Of a stretch of DNA of 64,000 nucleotides, positions 1 to 9,265 are shown piece by piece. Location of the stretch: the NCBI RefSeq assembly GCF_022346545.1, contig NZ_JAKRNU010000001.1, positions 186,001 to 250,000 on the forward strand, given 5' to 3'. Within the stretch, counting starts at the first letter, position 1, and each line of letters opens with the position of its first letter. A model generated the notes under the pieces. That model ran no database searches and was not told the origin of the DNA. It was given only the letters and a program-made list of their open reading frames with translations. The stretch comes from Sporosarcina sp. ACRSM (GTDB lineage: Bacteria; Bacillota; Bacilli; Bacillales_A; Planococcaceae). The translations under genes were made by a program, and so were the position numbers.

Positions 1-12
1 TCATCATTTTTC

Positions 13-507
13 CTATGGACATAAAACGACGATTTGATAAGGTGTCGTTTGGGCTGGGATACTTCTAGTCGTCGCACCATAGACCACAATCAAATTCCGA
101 TTGGCAGGATTCCCCCTAAAGGCCTGCCCGTTTTGCAGAACGATTGGTGTATTGGGAGCGAGATTCAATTGCAGCATCCCATCACTGCTGACGAGTTGTC
201 TGTTGAAATAATCGACTTTCACATTTTGATAAGAATGGTCCTTGGCCATGACAAGAGCTCGATATTGTGGAGGATAAATGAGAGGTACAGGGGCATTTGC
301 ATCATAAAAGCCAGTGACTCGATCCCCGACCGACACCATAGCATGTTCCACAAAATAAGTCGTAGGCGACACAACAAAATTGACGATATTCCCATAACCG
401 TTATCTACCGTAAATAATGTATAACAACCTTCACTGCCGGCATTTTGTCCGATTGGAAAATCATTGATTGCTGTGACAGTTCCACTAAACGATAAAAAAC
501 TGACCAT
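13..507 (-). CDS. conserved hypothetical protein, 164 aa
   Basis: I do not recognise a named function. The protein has no signal peptide or membrane segment, is rich in beta-prone, Val/Tyr/Asn/Pro-containing stretches, and looks like a compact soluble beta domain. The start is placed at the ATG at 507, because a clear AGGAGG lies 6 bases upstream; an ATG six codons further upstream overlaps that ribosome site and is unlikely. It is the first gene in the window on this strand and its stop codon (TAG) is intact, so it is complete. The next gene upstream, an aldo/keto reductase, ends with its own hairpin terminator, so this gene is probably transcribed separately. No catalytic motif is visible. 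Confidence 0.6.
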   Translation of the reverse strand: MVSFLSFSGTVTAINDFPIGQNAGSEGCYTLFTVDNGYGNIVNFVVSPTTYFVEHAMVSVGDRVTGFYDANAPVPLIYPPQYRALVMAKDHSYQNVKVDYFNRQLVSSDGMLQLNLAPNTPIVLQNGQAFRGNPANRNLIVVYGATTRSIPAQTTPYQIVVLCP

Positions 508-588
508 ACTTTTCCTCCTATCCAAATGGACCTCTATCTAGATTATTCAAAGGCTAACAAAGCGTGAAAGTTCAGTGCTATGTCTATC

Positions 589-611
589 AAAAAAGAAGCA
601 CACCGCTTCTT
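589..611 (-). terminator. intrinsic terminator of the aldo/keto reductase gene
   Basis: Read on the minus strand, AAGAAGC and GCTTCTT pair around a five-base loop and are followed directly by a run of T. It lies about 20 bases past the aldo/keto reductase stop codon. Confidence 0.75.
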
Positions 612-632
612 GCCGATGCGCTTCCTCTCTTC

Positions 633-1475
633 TTAAAATTCCTCATAAAATGCTGGATCTTGATTTTTCAATCGCCCATCCGGACGTGTCAATGTTGCGA
701 TTCTTTCCATCTCTTCCTCATTTAAGGTGAAATCGAAAATCGAGATATTTTCCAGTTGGCGTTCTGGAGAGGCTGACTTTGGAATTGGAATGGCTCCCAG
801 TTGAATATGCCAACGTAAGATCACTTGCGAGATCGACTTGCCATGCTGATCGGCAATCTGTTGGAGCACTTCGTTTTCGAGCAGTTCATTGGCTCGGGCG
901 ATCGGACTCCAAGACTCGGTCTTCACATTATGTTTCTCATGCCATTGCCGTTGTTCTTCCTGATTGAAAAAAGGATGCAATTCAATTTGGTTGAGACTCG
1001 GCAGTACACCCGTTTCTTTCTGTAGTCGCTCCAAATGTTCAGGCAGGAAATTACATACACCGATGGAGCGGATGAGTCCTTGTTTTTTCGCATCGATCAA
1101 CGCCTGCCAAGCTTCCACATACAAATCTTGCTTCGGATTTGGCCAATGAATCAAATAGAGATCATAGTAATCCAGATTTGCACGATATAAGGATTCTTGA
1201 ATCGTGACAATCGCTTTGTCATACGTTTGGTAACGTCCCGGCAATTTGGATGTAATCCGTAATTCTTCCCGCGGTACCGAACTCCGCCGAACTGCTTCCC
1301 CTACTGTCCCTTCATTTTCATAGTTATAGGCGGTATCAATCAGCCGGTAGCCGATATCAATGGCCTGCTTGATCGCATTTGCGCCTTCATTTCCATTCAG
1401 CTTATATGTACCTAAACCAAGAGTAGGCAACGTTAAGCCATCGTTTAATCGTATTTCTGAGATTACTTGATTCAT
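633..1475 (-). CDS. aldo/keto reductase, 280 aa
   Basis: A single-domain NAD(P)H-dependent aldo/keto reductase of the TIM-barrel superfamily, of the size of the B. subtilis YvgN/YtbE (AKR5) enzymes. The catalytic tetrad can be seen: Asp and Tyr in the IDTAYNYENE segment, Lys in ITSKL and His in LIHWP. The C-terminal cofactor-binding signature IPIPKSASPERQ is also intact. Such enzymes usually reduce reactive aldehydes such as methylglyoxal; the substrate here cannot be read from sequence. The start is placed at the ATG at 1475, preceded by AAGGAAAGGGG; an in-frame ATG 13 codons upstream lies before that site and lacks a ribosome site. It is monocistronic, between two terminators. Confidence 0.88.
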   Translation of the reverse strand: MNQVISEIRLNDGLTLPTLGLGTYKLNGNEGANAIKQAIDIGYRLIDTAYNYENEGTVGEAVRRSSVPREELRITSKLPGRYQTYDKAIVTIQESLYRANLDYYDLYLIHWPNPKQDLYVEAWQALIDAKKQGLIRSIGVCNFLPEHLERLQKETGVLPSLNQIELHPFFNQEEQRQWHEKHNVKTESWSPIARANELLENEVLQQIADQHGKSISQVILRWHIQLGAIPIPKSASPERQLENISIFDFTLNEEEMERIATLTRPDGRLKNQDPAFYEEF

Positions 1476-1564
1476 TTTCTCTTTCCCCTTTCCTTTATAA
1501 GGTAAAGGTATCATTTAGCTATCTAAGAATTCAAATAGTTGAATCCTTTATCTACTCACCCGAG

Positions 1565-1608
1565 AAAAACCTCCTCCCATGACGAGTTCGTCACAGAAGG
1601 AGGTTTTC
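1565..1608 (-). terminator. intrinsic terminator downstream of the DUF1540 gene
   Basis: AAAACCTCCT pairs with AGGAGGTTTT, with a second inner stem (TGACGA / TCGTCA). On the minus strand the stem is followed by TTTTT. It can act in both directions but fits best as the end of the 1691-1846 gene. Confidence 0.75.
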
Positions 1609-1690
1609 CTGTTAAGAAGGCTTCATATGTGTGATTCTAGATGCAAATTGAGGGTTGAATTCCTCGGACGCGACTTAGAATCCGCCGTGT

Positions 1691-1846
1691 TCAATCTCTC
1701 GGTACGAATGTTTTACAATCGGTTTCTTCACTGCTCGTTGCCTTTTTACCTTTTTGGCTGACAACGTAAATCGATTTGGCGCTACATTTATTGCCTGAGC
1801 TCCAATATTTACAGTTGTTCACTTCACAAAGAATTTCTTGAGCCAC
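1691..1846 (-). CDS. DUF1540 family small Cys-rich protein, 51 aa
   Basis: A small protein with the DUF1540 pattern: Cys-x4-Asn-Cys-x-Tyr-Trp, then a Gly-Asn-x-Cys-x-Ala, a variable spacer, and a closing TDCxTFxPR. The conserved cysteines suggest a small metal-binding fold; the biological role of the family is not established. The start is the GTG at 1846, chosen because AAAGGAGGTG sits 9 bases upstream; the only upstream in-frame ATG precedes that ribosome site. It ends with its own terminator and is transcribed away from queC, from which a divergent intergenic region separates it. The family is typical of Firmicutes, including many spore formers. Confidence 0.8.
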   Translation of the reverse strand: MAQEILCEVNNCKYWSSGNKCSAKSIYVVSQKGKKATSSEETDCKTFVPRD

Positions 1847-1961
1847 GGCTTCACACCTCCTTTTTTGTAGGATGCACAAGATCGCGAGAAAAAATACTTA
1901 TTTTAAAATGGTTCAAACCAACCTTACTTTACATATGTTATGATGGACAAGGTTCTAAAAA

Positions 1962-1998
1962 AGAGGTTCGCAAACTCCCTCTATAAAAAACTAAGGAG
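1962..1998 (+). promoter_or_regulatory. preQ1-I riboswitch of queCDE (translational type)
   Basis: The segment has the class I preQ1 aptamer layout: AGAGG 5' stem arm, a pyrimidine-containing loop, CCCTCT closing arm, then the A-rich ATAAAAAACTAAGG tail that folds back as an H-type pseudoknot. The tail runs directly into AAGGAG, the ribosome site of queC, so ligand binding should hide the site and reduce translation. There is no terminator between aptamer and gene, which fits translational control. A TATGAT -10-like box lies at 1939-1944, with only a weak -35. Confidence 0.92.
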
Positions 1999-2007
1999 AT
2001 GTAGATA

Positions 2008-2673
2008 TTGAAAAACGAAAAAGCGGTCGTCGTCTTTAGTGGCGGCCAAGACAGTACGACATGCCTGTTTTGGGCATTGAACAATTTCCGAGAAGTCGCA
2101 ACGGTAACGTTCGACTACGGACAACGCCATTCGGATGAAATCGAATGTGCAAAGAGAATAGCGGAGGAGCTCGATGTCTCGTTCAAAGTGCTCGATATGC
2201 AATTGATCAACCAATTGTCGGCCAATGCATTGACGCGGGATGACATCGAAGTGACTGAAGTGGATGGCGAATTGCCATCGACATTCGTCCCGGGACGCAA
2301 TCATCTGTTCCTTTCTTTCGCAGCCGTCTATGCAGATGCGATCGGCGCACGGCATTTGATCACCGGTGTCAGTGAGACGGATTTTAGCGGCTATCCGGAT
2401 TGTCGTGATAATTTTATCAAATCATTGAATGTAACATTGAATTTGGCGATGGATGGGCGCTTTGTCATTCATACACCGTTAATGTGGCTCGATAAGTCAG
2501 AAGTATGGGCTTTGGCGGACAAACTTGGTGCACTCGATTTTGTACAAGAGAAAACACTCACTTGCTATAATGGTGTTCCGAGCTCAGGTTGCGGGGAATG
2601 CCCGGCATGCGTGTTGCGCAATGAAGGTCTCGCGACATATTTAACTCAAAAGTCTGCAGGTGTTGTCAAATGA
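2008..2673 (+). CDS. queC: 7-cyano-7-deazaguanine synthase QueC
   Basis: Converts 7-carboxy-7-deazaguanine to preQ0 with ATP and ammonia, in the queuosine branch from GTP. The N-terminal PP-loop ATPase motif SGGQDST is intact at about residues 10-16, and the C-terminal zinc ligands follow the pattern TCYN...GCGECPAC (residues about 188-202). Its 221 aa match the family. Translation starts at a TTG at 2008, preceded by AAGGAG, which is itself part of the preQ1 riboswitch tail. It is the first gene of a translationally coupled queC-queD-queE operon: its stop overlaps the queD start as ATGA. No queF is seen next to it, although in B. subtilis queF follows these genes, so it must be elsewhere if present. 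Confidence 0.95.
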   Translation: MKNEKAVVVFSGGQDSTTCLFWALNNFREVATVTFDYGQRHSDEIECAKRIAEELDVSFKVLDMQLINQLSANALTRDDIEVTEVDGELPSTFVPGRNHLFLSFAAVYADAIGARHLITGVSETDFSGYPDCRDNFIKSLNVTLNLAMDGRFVIHTPLMWLDKSEVWALADKLGALDFVQEKTLTCYNGVPSSGCGECPACVLRNEGLATYLTQKSAGVVK

Positions 2674-3095
2674 TGCAGCAATTTTACCCACAAGTCCAAC
2701 ATAGCTATCGATTCGAATTAAACAAAGATATGCATTTTTCAGCGGCTCATTTCATTCCCGATGAAGAAGCCGGAAAATGTCAAGTGATGCATGGACATAC
2801 GTACCATATCAACGTGACCATTGGCGGAAATGAATTGGATTCGCTCGGTTTTTTGATCGACTTTAAACAATTGAAAGACTTGATCCATAAAAAGTATGAC
2901 CATTCCGTCTTGAATGATCATCCCGAATTCCAACATCGCTTTCCCACAACGGAAATATTGGCGGAAACGATTTGGACGACGATCCAAGATGTACTACGGA
3001 CGAGGGAAAATCGTCCGGTTTGCCTGCAAGTGATCGTTCGGGAAACGCCGACAAGCTATGTTGTCTACCGTCCAGGACAGGAGGATTTGCAATGA
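2670..3095 (+). CDS. queD: 6-carboxy-5,6,7,8-tetrahydropterin synthase QueD
   Basis: Second enzyme of deazaguanine synthesis, making 6-carboxytetrahydropterin from dihydroneopterin triphosphate. The PTPS/QueD zinc ligands are visible (His in FSAAH, both His of HGHTYH) as is the catalytic Cys just before them (GKCQVMHGH). The Asp-His pair in YDHSVLND and a C-terminal Glu (in VRETPTS) complete the active site. At 141 aa it is of normal length, perhaps with a ten-residue N-terminal extension. The ATG at 2670 overlaps the queC stop; a second ATG follows at 2673, and either may be used. Its stop again overlaps the start of queE (ATGA), so the three genes are coupled. Confidence 0.94.
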   Translation: MMQQFYPQVQHSYRFELNKDMHFSAAHFIPDEEAGKCQVMHGHTYHINVTIGGNELDSLGFLIDFKQLKDLIHKKYDHSVLNDHPEFQHRFPTTEILAETIWTTIQDVLRTRENRPVCLQVIVRETPTSYVVYRPGQEDLQ

Positions 3096-3799
3096 AAATT
3101 CCTGTAATGGAAGTGTTCGGTCCGACGATTCAAGGCGAAGGAATGGTCGTGGGGCAAAAAACAATGTTTGTCCGCACAGCAGGTTGCGACTATTCTTGTT
3201 CCTGGTGCGATTCCAGTTTCACATGGGATGGAACGGGCAAAAGCGTCTCGAAACGACCGACGCAAATCATCGAAGAACTAAAAGCGATTGGCGGACAATT
3301 GTTTTCACATGTAACGATCTCAGGTGGAAATCCAGCGCTGCATAAAGGTATCGGGGAACTCGTCGACCTTTGCCATGCAGAAGGATGGAAAGTCGGGGTC
3401 GAAACACAGGCTTCGTTCTGGCAAGATTGGTTATTGAACATCGATGACATTACCTTGTCCCCGAAACCGCCAAGTTCAAAGATGGTAACGGATTTTGATA
3501 AGCTAGACCGATTCATGGAAAAACTAGCGGCTGCAAACGCCAGCCTGAAAATTGTCATTTTTGATGAGGACGACTTCAAATTTGCGGAAGAGGTCCATCT
3601 CCGTTACCCGACAGTCCCTTTCTTTTTACAAACCGGCAACGACGACATTACCACAACAGACGACGCCTTCCTCGTACCGAAATTACTGCAACGCTACGAA
3701 TGGCTCATTGAACTGGCCGTCAACTCCCCCGTTATGAACGACGCAAAAGTACTGCCGCAATTGCATGCTTTAGTGTGGGGAAATAAGCGTGGCGTGTAA
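3092..3799 (+). CDS. queE: 7-carboxy-7-deazaguanine synthase QueE
   Basis: Radical SAM enzyme that rearranges 6-carboxytetrahydropterin to 7-carboxy-7-deazaguanine. The iron-sulfur cluster motif is C-x3-C-x2-C (CDYSCSWC, residues about 31-38), followed by the SAM-binding region with TISGGNPAL. The 235 aa length fits the Gram-positive QueE subgroup. The start is the ATG at 3092 that overlaps the queD stop; GGAGG lies 9 bases upstream. The reading frame is open for 40 codons further upstream, but that part overlaps queD and has no homology to the family. A hairpin terminator follows 20 bases after the stop and closes the operon. Confidence 0.95.
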   Translation: MKIPVMEVFGPTIQGEGMVVGQKTMFVRTAGCDYSCSWCDSSFTWDGTGKSVSKRPTQIIEELKAIGGQLFSHVTISGGNPALHKGIGELVDLCHAEGWKVGVETQASFWQDWLLNIDDITLSPKPPSSKMVTDFDKLDRFMEKLAAANASLKIVIFDEDDFKFAEEVHLRYPTVPFFLQTGNDDITTTDDAFLVPKLLQRYEWLIELAVNSPVMNDAKVLPQLHALVWGNKRGV

Positions 3800-3820
3800 T
3801 AGTATAATTGTAAATAAATG

Positions 3821-3873
3821 AAAAAGGTGCTTTCTTCGAAGTCGTTTTTAGACTTTGGGGAACAGCACCTTTT
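3821..3873. terminator. bidirectional intrinsic terminator between queE and the DUF1801 gene
   Basis: AAAAAGGTGCT pairs with AGCACCTTTT, with an inner stem GAAGTC/GACTTT. Both flanks have A/T runs, so it can end queCDE on the plus strand and the convergent DUF1801 gene on the minus strand. Confidence 0.75.
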
Positions 3874-3883
3874 CTTCGCTTAT

Positions 3884-4309
3884 TCATGATTGTTCAGGAT
3901 ATTGTTTCCGTAAAAATACTACGGATGCGGTGATCAATTCTTTTAACACATCTGTATCGATATCGGCCACTTTGTTAATATAGACGCAAGCTTTTCCCGT
4001 CGTATGTTTTCCGAATTGTGCCAACAAGCTTTCCCGTTCAGTTTCCCCCGGTGCAAAATACAAACTAATCTTCGCTTTTCGCGGAGAAAATCCAACCAGT
4101 GGTGCGTCCCCTTCATGTCCGGTTTTATAGACGTAATGATAGGAACCGAATCCAATGATACTTGGCCCCCACATTTTAGCCTCATAACCCGTTGCTTCTT
4201 TAAAAAGTTCGAGCAATCGGTATGCATCTTCCCGTTTTTTAGGACTCTCCACACTTTCAATAAACTCGATAACACTCGCGTCTGTTTCCTTCGTCTTTTG
4301 TTCATACAT
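3884..4309 (-). CDS. DUF1801 domain protein (YdhG-like), 141 aa
   Basis: A small soluble protein of the DUF1801/YdhG family, fold related to the iron-chaperone frataxin-like YdhG proteins. Family marks are the KMWGPSIIGFGSYHYVYKTG core and the later SLYFA strand. No catalytic residues are known for the family, so no function is assigned. Start: ATG at 4309 is preferred because GGGAGTGA lies about ten bases upstream and homologues begin near this point; an in-frame ATG nine codons upstream (4336) has a poorer ribosome site. It is convergent with queE across a shared terminator. Confidence 0.75.
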   Translation of the reverse strand: MYEQKTKETDASVIEFIESVESPKKREDAYRLLELFKEATGYEAKMWGPSIIGFGSYHYVYKTGHEGDAPLVGFSPRKAKISLYFAPGETERESLLAQFGKHTTGKACVYINKVADIDTDVLKELITASVVFLRKQYPEQS

Positions 4310-4375
4310 ACGCTTTTCACTCCCATCTGATTTCATACTTCTTTTCCATTCATCATAGCATGTCTTCTATACAAT

Positions 4376-4402
4376 AAAAAACAGCCATCAATGGCTGTTT
4401 TT
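4376..4402. terminator. intrinsic terminator of the FtsH-like gene
   Basis: AAAAACAGCCAT pairs with ATGGCTGTTTTT around a two-base loop, a compact bidirectional terminator. It lies 16 bases past the stop codon of the FtsH-like protease. Confidence 0.8.
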
Positions 4403-4417
4403 CATTTTCTATTCTAT

Positions 4418-6154
4418 TTAACAGACGCCAACTTCTTCGAACACAGCCACTTTTCTATCGACAATTGACTGGACTTCTGTCCCATCGAGCGTTTCTTTTT
4501 GCATCAACGCCTCGACTAACTGTTCGAACTGGGAAGCATTTTCCTGTAATAAAGTTTCCGTTTTCCGAAGGGCATCTCCAAAAATTTGTTGCATTTTCGC
4601 TTCTTTTTCGCCTTTATTGAACGTTAACGTAAAACCGTCTTCCAAAAGACCCGTGTCGACCATCCGCTCAATGATATCTTTCGCTTGCTGAACATCGCCA
4701 CTGACACCAATACTATGTTCACCCAAATACAGCCGTTCCGCAACGCCGCCCGCGAGAATCATGCTCACTTGATCGAGCAATTCGCTGAATGTGGAAAGAT
4801 GAAGCTCTTTTTGAAGCGGCGCGACATAGCCGAGCGCTTGCCCGCGCGGAATGATTGTCGCTTTACGAACCGAACCAGGCTTGGTGATCGCTGCGACGAG
4901 CGCATGACCGGATTCGTGAATAGCCACTCTTCTTTTTGTCTCCGGATCGTTCATGGTACGGGAAGTGCTTCCCAAAATTGTGCGGTCTATCGCAAAATCC
5001 AAATCGCTTTTATCGATTTCTTGACGCCCATCACGGATCGCCCTTCTGCTCGCCGTTTCAAACAGGGAGCTAAGCTCGGCACCGGAAAAGCCTGAGGTGC
5101 TTTCCGCCAACGTATCCAAGGATGCAACGACATCTGCTGCCAACAACTTGCCTTTCGCATGGATATCAATGATTTCCCTTCTACCCGTCGTATCAGGTAG
5201 AGGCACTTGGAATGAATAATCGATTCGTCCAGGACGCAAAAACGCGTCATCGAGCATATCCTTCCGATTCGTCGCCGCGATGAACAGAATACCGTCATTG
5301 TCACTGCCGCCATCCAGCTGGACGAGCAATTCAGTCAACGTTTTTTCTGCTTCTTCTCCGCCATGCGCTTTCCGTTTCGCCGCAAGGGCATCCACTTCAT
5401 CGATAAAGATGACCGCAGGTGTATGCTTTCTTGCATTTTGAAACAATGTGCGCACCCGTGACGCTCCGACACCGACGAACAGTTCCGTAAAAGCCGCACC
5501 GCTCGATGAAAAGAAAGTGGCGCCGATTTCACGTGCCATCGCTTGTGCTAACAATGTTTTCCCCGTTCCAGGAGGTCCATACAATAAAATCCCTTTCGGC
5601 GCAGCAATGCCTAGTTGCGTAGAACGTTTCGGATCTTTAATGATGGATAATGTTTGGTGGATCTCTTCTTTCATTTCATCTGGAAGCCCACCGATATCTT
5701 GTAACGTAATCTCCGGCAAAGGGGTTGCTTTGGAAGCACTGTTTTTCATCGTGGAAGCGCCAATACCGATCTTCCCTTTTTTGTGAAGAACGAATAGCGT
5801 AATGAACCCCGCAATCAGGAGCCCACCCATGAGCAAACCGCCGATACCGCTTTGATCTCTATATTGATAATTGATATTATATTTTTCTACTAACTGTTCA
5901 ACCAATTCACTCTGTGGACGGACTTGCGTCACATATAACGCATCATCAGTTTGCAAATAGACCGTTCCATCAGATTTTTCCTGCAAGGTTACCGGCTGAC
6001 CATTCTCGGCTTGGATTGTTTGTTCCAAGGCAGAAAAGGAAATCGCCGTTCCTTTATTCACACCAAAAACATACCATCCGACACTTGTTGCGATTCCAAC
6101 GACTAAGAGGACCAGGACGACAATTTTTGCTGTAAATGTAGAAATAGGCTTCAA
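4418..6154 (-). CDS. FtsH-like membrane AAA+ metalloprotease (paralogue), 578 aa
   Basis: An ATP-dependent, membrane-anchored zinc protease of the FtsH family. Layout: N-terminal membrane helix (about 9-27), a short outside domain, a second helix (about 103-122), AAA+ ATPase with Walker A GPPGTGKT (about 193-200), Walker B FIDEVD, second region of homology [20 protein letters not shown], then a peptidase domain with HESGH and a distal Asp in SGDVQQAKD. All catalytic residues are present. It is shorter than the usual FtsH (about 640 aa), lacking a long C-terminal tail, and it is not in the tilS-hpt-ftsH context, so I take it as a second FtsH. Start is a TTG at 6154, with GGAAGG/AAGGAG upstream. 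Monocistronic. Confidence 0.88.
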   Translation of the reverse strand: MKPISTFTAKIVVLVLLVVGIATSVGWYVFGVNKGTAISFSALEQTIQAENGQPVTLQEKSDGTVYLQTDDALYVTQVRPQSELVEQLVEKYNINYQYRDQSGIGGLLMGGLLIAGFITLFVLHKKGKIGIGASTMKNSASKATPLPEITLQDIGGLPDEMKEEIHQTLSIIKDPKRSTQLGIAAPKGILLYGPPGTGKTLLAQAMAREIGATFFSSSGAAFTELFVGVGASRVRTLFQNARKHTPAVIFIDEVDALAAKRKAHGGEEAEKTLTELLVQLDGGSDNDGILFIAATNRKDMLDDAFLRPGRIDYSFQVPLPDTTGRREIIDIHAKGKLLAADVVASLDTLAESTSGFSGAELSSLFETASRRAIRDGRQEIDKSDLDFAIDRTILGSTSRTMNDPETKRRVAIHESGHALVAAITKPGSVRKATIIPRGQALGYVAPLQKELHLSTFSELLDQVSMILAGGVAERLYLGEHSIGVSGDVQQAKDIIERMVDTGLLEDGFTLTFNKGEKEAKMQQIFGDALRKTETLLQENASQFEQLVEALMQKETLDGTEVQSIVDRKVAVFEEVGVC

Positions 6155-6309
6155 GCCTTCCCCAACTCCTTCTTTGGTATGTGTCTATTATAATAAAAAA
6201 TAGGCAAATAAGATAGGGAATTTAATGGATTTATTGAATGAATCGTGAACATCTTGGCGAATGAAGACTCAGAGGAAGGACAGGCTGGGCTGACTTCCAG
6301 CAATTCGTA

Positions 6310-7188
6310 TTACCATGTTTTTAAAAATTGTAACGTTCGCTCACGTCCAATTTCCATCAAGGCATTTTTAGTTGCCTCATCCATATCGAATTCGGTCGCA
6401 CGATAACCTTCGACGGGGATAAAAATGATGTCTTTTTCATGTTTACGGGAAATATACCTGTTATCATGCGCATTTTTCATGGTTGAGAATAGTGCTTCGA
6501 ATAGCTGCAATGCATTGTGAATGGGATGGCCTTCCATGTCTTCGTTACTTTGACTCAATTTCAAGCCTAATACCGGCCGCTCCCGTTTTCCATGTTCACC
6601 GTCAAATATCCACATTGGAAAGTTGCTGAGCACGCCTCCGTCGACAACGATTGTGTCGCCGGAACCGACTTTCAATTTCACCGGTTCAAAGAAAAACGGG
6701 ATGCCGCAGCTCATCCGTATTGCACGGGCAATCGGAAAATTATCCGGGACGATCCCATACTGTTCCAAGTCATCTGGAAGAACAATCATTTTGCCATGTG
6801 TCAAGTCGGAAGCCACAAGCTTTAACGAACCCGGCGCAATGTCTGCAAAGGTGTAAATGTTTTTCTTCGCCAACTTTTCCAAAAACCAATTTTCCAATGC
6901 TTTTCCTTGGTACAGGCCAAGCCGCCAATACAAGCCGAGCCATTTCATGAATGAGAATGGAAGAATCGTCCTGCGAGGATCGAGAAAAGTTGACGTATCT
7001 AACTCATCCAGCAAAGCCTCGATTTCCTTGGCCGAATAACCCGCTGCTATGAAACTGGCTAAAATGGATCCTGCGCTAGTGCCGGCAACTCTCTGAAATC
7101 GATACCCCTTCTCCTGCAACACTTGATAAGCCCCCACCAGTGCAAAGCCTTTCAAACCACCTCCGGAAAATACACCATCAATGATCAT
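6310..7188 (-). CDS. patatin-like phospholipase family protein, 292 aa
   Basis: A bacterial patatin-like acyl hydrolase using a Ser-Asp dyad. The oxyanion hole motif SGGGLKG is at about residues 8-14, the nucleophile elbow GTSAG at about 36-40 and the catalytic Asp in VVDGG at about 189-193. It has no signal peptide or membrane helix, so it is probably cytoplasmic or peripheral, acting on phospholipids or lysophospholipids. It resembles the uncharacterised YqhO-type proteins of Bacillales. The ATG at 7188 has GGAAGGGG upstream. It stands alone, separated from the FtsH-like gene by 155 bases; any link to membrane quality control is speculation. Confidence 0.87.
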   Translation of the reverse strand: MIIDGVFSGGGLKGFALVGAYQVLQEKGYRFQRVAGTSAGSILASFIAAGYSAKEIEALLDELDTSTFLDPRRTILPFSFMKWLGLYWRLGLYQGKALENWFLEKLAKKNIYTFADIAPGSLKLVASDLTHGKMIVLPDDLEQYGIVPDNFPIARAIRMSCGIPFFFEPVKLKVGSGDTIVVDGGVLSNFPMWIFDGEHGKRERPVLGLKLSQSNEDMEGHPIHNALQLFEALFSTMKNAHDNRYISRKHEKDIIFIPVEGYRATEFDMDEATKNALMEIGRERTLQFLKTW

Positions 7189-7414
7189 GTATGACCCCTT
7201 CCCTTTTCATGATGCCTCCGTGCCGAGAGATGAATGGAACAGCATTTATGCGCATATATAGGTAGGGTGTGATGCAATGAATCTTGTGACATAGGTAAAC
7301 ATGCTCATCTCTACACAACCACTACAACTGTATGAAACAAACAAGGGTCTCGATGCGTCTTCTTTGAAAGACGGCTAAATGGCGGGATTTCACTGAATGT
7401 GGGGGTATTTATTA

Positions 7415-7456
7415 AAAAACGCACCGGGAAAGGGGTTCCCGATGCGTTGTTTTTTA
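7415..7456 (-). terminator. intrinsic terminator overlapping the end of the flavin reductase gene
   Basis: AACGCACCGGGAA pairs with TTCCCGATGCGTT around AGGGG, with flanking T/A runs on both strands. The stop codon of the 7454-7942 gene lies inside its flank. Confidence 0.8.
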
Positions 7457-7942
7457 GTTATGAAATGCTTCCGGAATCGGACCGAATTTTCTTCGATGAT
7501 AAAGAAGCGGGTCCTTCTCCGCTTTTTGAATATCTACTACTTCTCCGATTAAAATTGTATGATCACCAGCATCCACTTGTTTGAATGTTTTACATTGTAG
7601 AACTGCTAATGACTCGGAAAGAAGCGGGAGATTCAATTCGGATTGTGTCCATTCACATTGACTGAATCGATCGGCCACTTTACTTGAAAATAATACACAA
7701 AGATCACTTTGGTCCTCCGCCAAAATATTAACTGCGAATTGATCCGCCTTCAAAATGGAATCATAAGACGCACTTCTCTTATCAATGGACCATAGAATGA
7801 GCATCGGGTCCAATGATACGGACGCAAAAGAATTGACTGTAAGTCCAATCGGATTATTTTGCTCGTCAAAAGCCGTAATGACAGTGACGCCTGTCGGGTA
7901 ATTCCCCATCACTTCTTTGAAACTTGTAATACGATCTGCCAT
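7454..7942 (-). CDS. flavin reductase-like domain protein, 162 aa
   Basis: A flavin reductase of the HpaC/NADH:FMN oxidoreductase-like family. Typical marks are the N-terminal GNYPTGVTVITA, the LTVNSFASVSLDPMLILW strand and the FAVNIL segment, all parts of the FMN-binding split barrel. Such proteins supply reduced flavin to a two-component monooxygenase, but no monooxygenase is nearby, so the partner is unknown. The start is the ATG at 7942 with GGAGTG upstream; the GTG three codons earlier is itself part of that ribosome site. It ends in a strong terminator and is probably monocistronic. Confidence 0.85.
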   Translation of the reverse strand: MADRITSFKEVMGNYPTGVTVITAFDEQNNPIGLTVNSFASVSLDPMLILWSIDKRSASYDSILKADQFAVNILAEDQSDLCVLFSSKVADRFSQCEWTQSELNLPLLSESLAVLQCKTFKQVDAGDHTILIGEVVDIQKAEKDPLLYHRRKFGPIPEAFHN

Positions 7943-8001
7943 GATAGACACTCCAGTACCATATTTTGAGACAACCTAATTTTAGTGCTCTCCTTACTAT
8001 A

Positions 8002-9249
8002 CTACACTCTTACTTGTCCCTCGCCAAATATCATGATTTTACTAGTGGTCAATGCTTTCAATCCCATCGGTCCGCGCGCATGTAATTTTTGTGTGCTAAT
8101 ACCGATTTCCGCCCCATAGCCAAATTCGAATCCGTCTGTGAAACGGGTCGAAGCGTTATGATAGACGGCGGCAGCGTCGACACGTGCAAGGAATTGCTCC
8201 GCATGCTGCTTGTTCATCGTAATGATCGCTTCGGAATGTTGCGTACCATAGCGGTTAATATGCTCAATCGCTTCATCTACATTGGAAACGAGCTTCACAC
8301 TGACAGCCAATCCAAGGTATTCCGTAGACCAATCCTCATCGGTTGCCAGTTTGACGCCTGAGCATGTTTGGACAACTGGCTCTTCGCCGAAAACTTCAAC
8401 GCCTTGTTCCTGCAATTTCGCTATTAATGCCGAGCCGTGCGCTGTAAACCAATTTTCATGGATAATGATCGTTTCGATTGCGTTACAAACGGAAGGACGC
8501 TGGATTTTAGCATTCAACACAATGTTTTCCGCCATTTCAACTTCCGCCGATTCGTCAATAAATACATGGCAATTACCGGCGCCCGTTTGAATGACCGGCA
8601 CCGTCGCTTCACGGACAACCGTTTCAATAAGCGTTTTACCGCCCCTTGGAATCAATACATCCAAATAGTCATTCAGGCGGAACAACTCTTTCGCTGTTTC
8701 CCGGCTCGTATCTTCGATCAATTGCACCGCTTCTTTCGGCAAATCGCTTTTTTCAAGTGCAGCGTGAATCGAATTCATCAATGCAAGATTGGAATGTTTT
8801 GCAGAAGAGCTGCCTCGTAAAATGACGGCATTCCCCGTTTTGATCGCAAGCGTTGCCGCATCTACCGTAACATTCGGTCTTGCCTCATAGATCATCCCAA
8901 CGACACCGATCGGTACACGTTTTGTTTCGATGCGCAAACCGTTTTCTTTTTCGATCTTCTCCAACGTTTCACCGATTGGATCATTCAGTTGGATCAATTG
9001 TAAAATCGCTTCAGCCATTCCTTGGATCCGCTGTTCATTGAGCATGATCCGGTCAAGAATTGCCTCTGTTAATCCGTTTGCCTTCCCTTCCGCTAAATCT
9101 TGTTCATTCGCAGAAAGGATCTTTTGGTGATCCGCTGTTAATTGTGCAGCGACTAAAGCCAATGCCGCATTTTTTTGCTCCGTCGTACAATTGATCAACT
9201 GATAGCTTGCTTGCTTTGCAGCAAGTCCTTTGCTCTTTACTTCACTCAT
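8002..9249 (-). CDS. proA: glutamate-5-semialdehyde dehydrogenase (gamma-glutamyl phosphate reductase) ProA
   Basis: Second step of proline synthesis: NADPH reduction of gamma-glutamyl phosphate. The 415 aa length is normal. The catalytic Cys is in [10 protein letters not shown] (about residue 265), with family motifs [26 protein letters not shown]-like [12 protein letters not shown], and PRGGKTLI. The start is the ATG at 9249 preceded by GGGGGG; in-frame upstream ATGs lie inside the proB overlap and have no family homology. It follows proB by 16 bases and is co-transcribed from the T-box-controlled promoter. The third enzyme, ProC, is not in the window. Confidence 0.96.
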   Translation of the reverse strand: MSEVKSKGLAAKQASYQLINCTTEQKNAALALVAAQLTADHQKILSANEQDLAEGKANGLTEAILDRIMLNEQRIQGMAEAILQLIQLNDPIGETLEKIEKENGLRIETKRVPIGVVGMIYEARPNVTVDAATLAIKTGNAVILRGSSSAKHSNLALMNSIHAALEKSDLPKEAVQLIEDTSRETAKELFRLNDYLDVLIPRGGKTLIETVVREATVPVIQTGAGNCHVFIDESAEVEMAENIVLNAKIQRPSVCNAIETIIIHENWFTAHGSALIAKLQEQGVEVFGEEPVVQTCSGVKLATDEDWSTEYLGLAVSVKLVSNVDEAIEHINRYGTQHSEAIITMNKQHAEQFLARVDAAAVYHNASTRFTDGFEFGYGAEIGISTQKLHARGPMGLKALTTSKIMIFGEGQVRV

Positions 9250-9265
9250 TATATAGCCCCCCATT

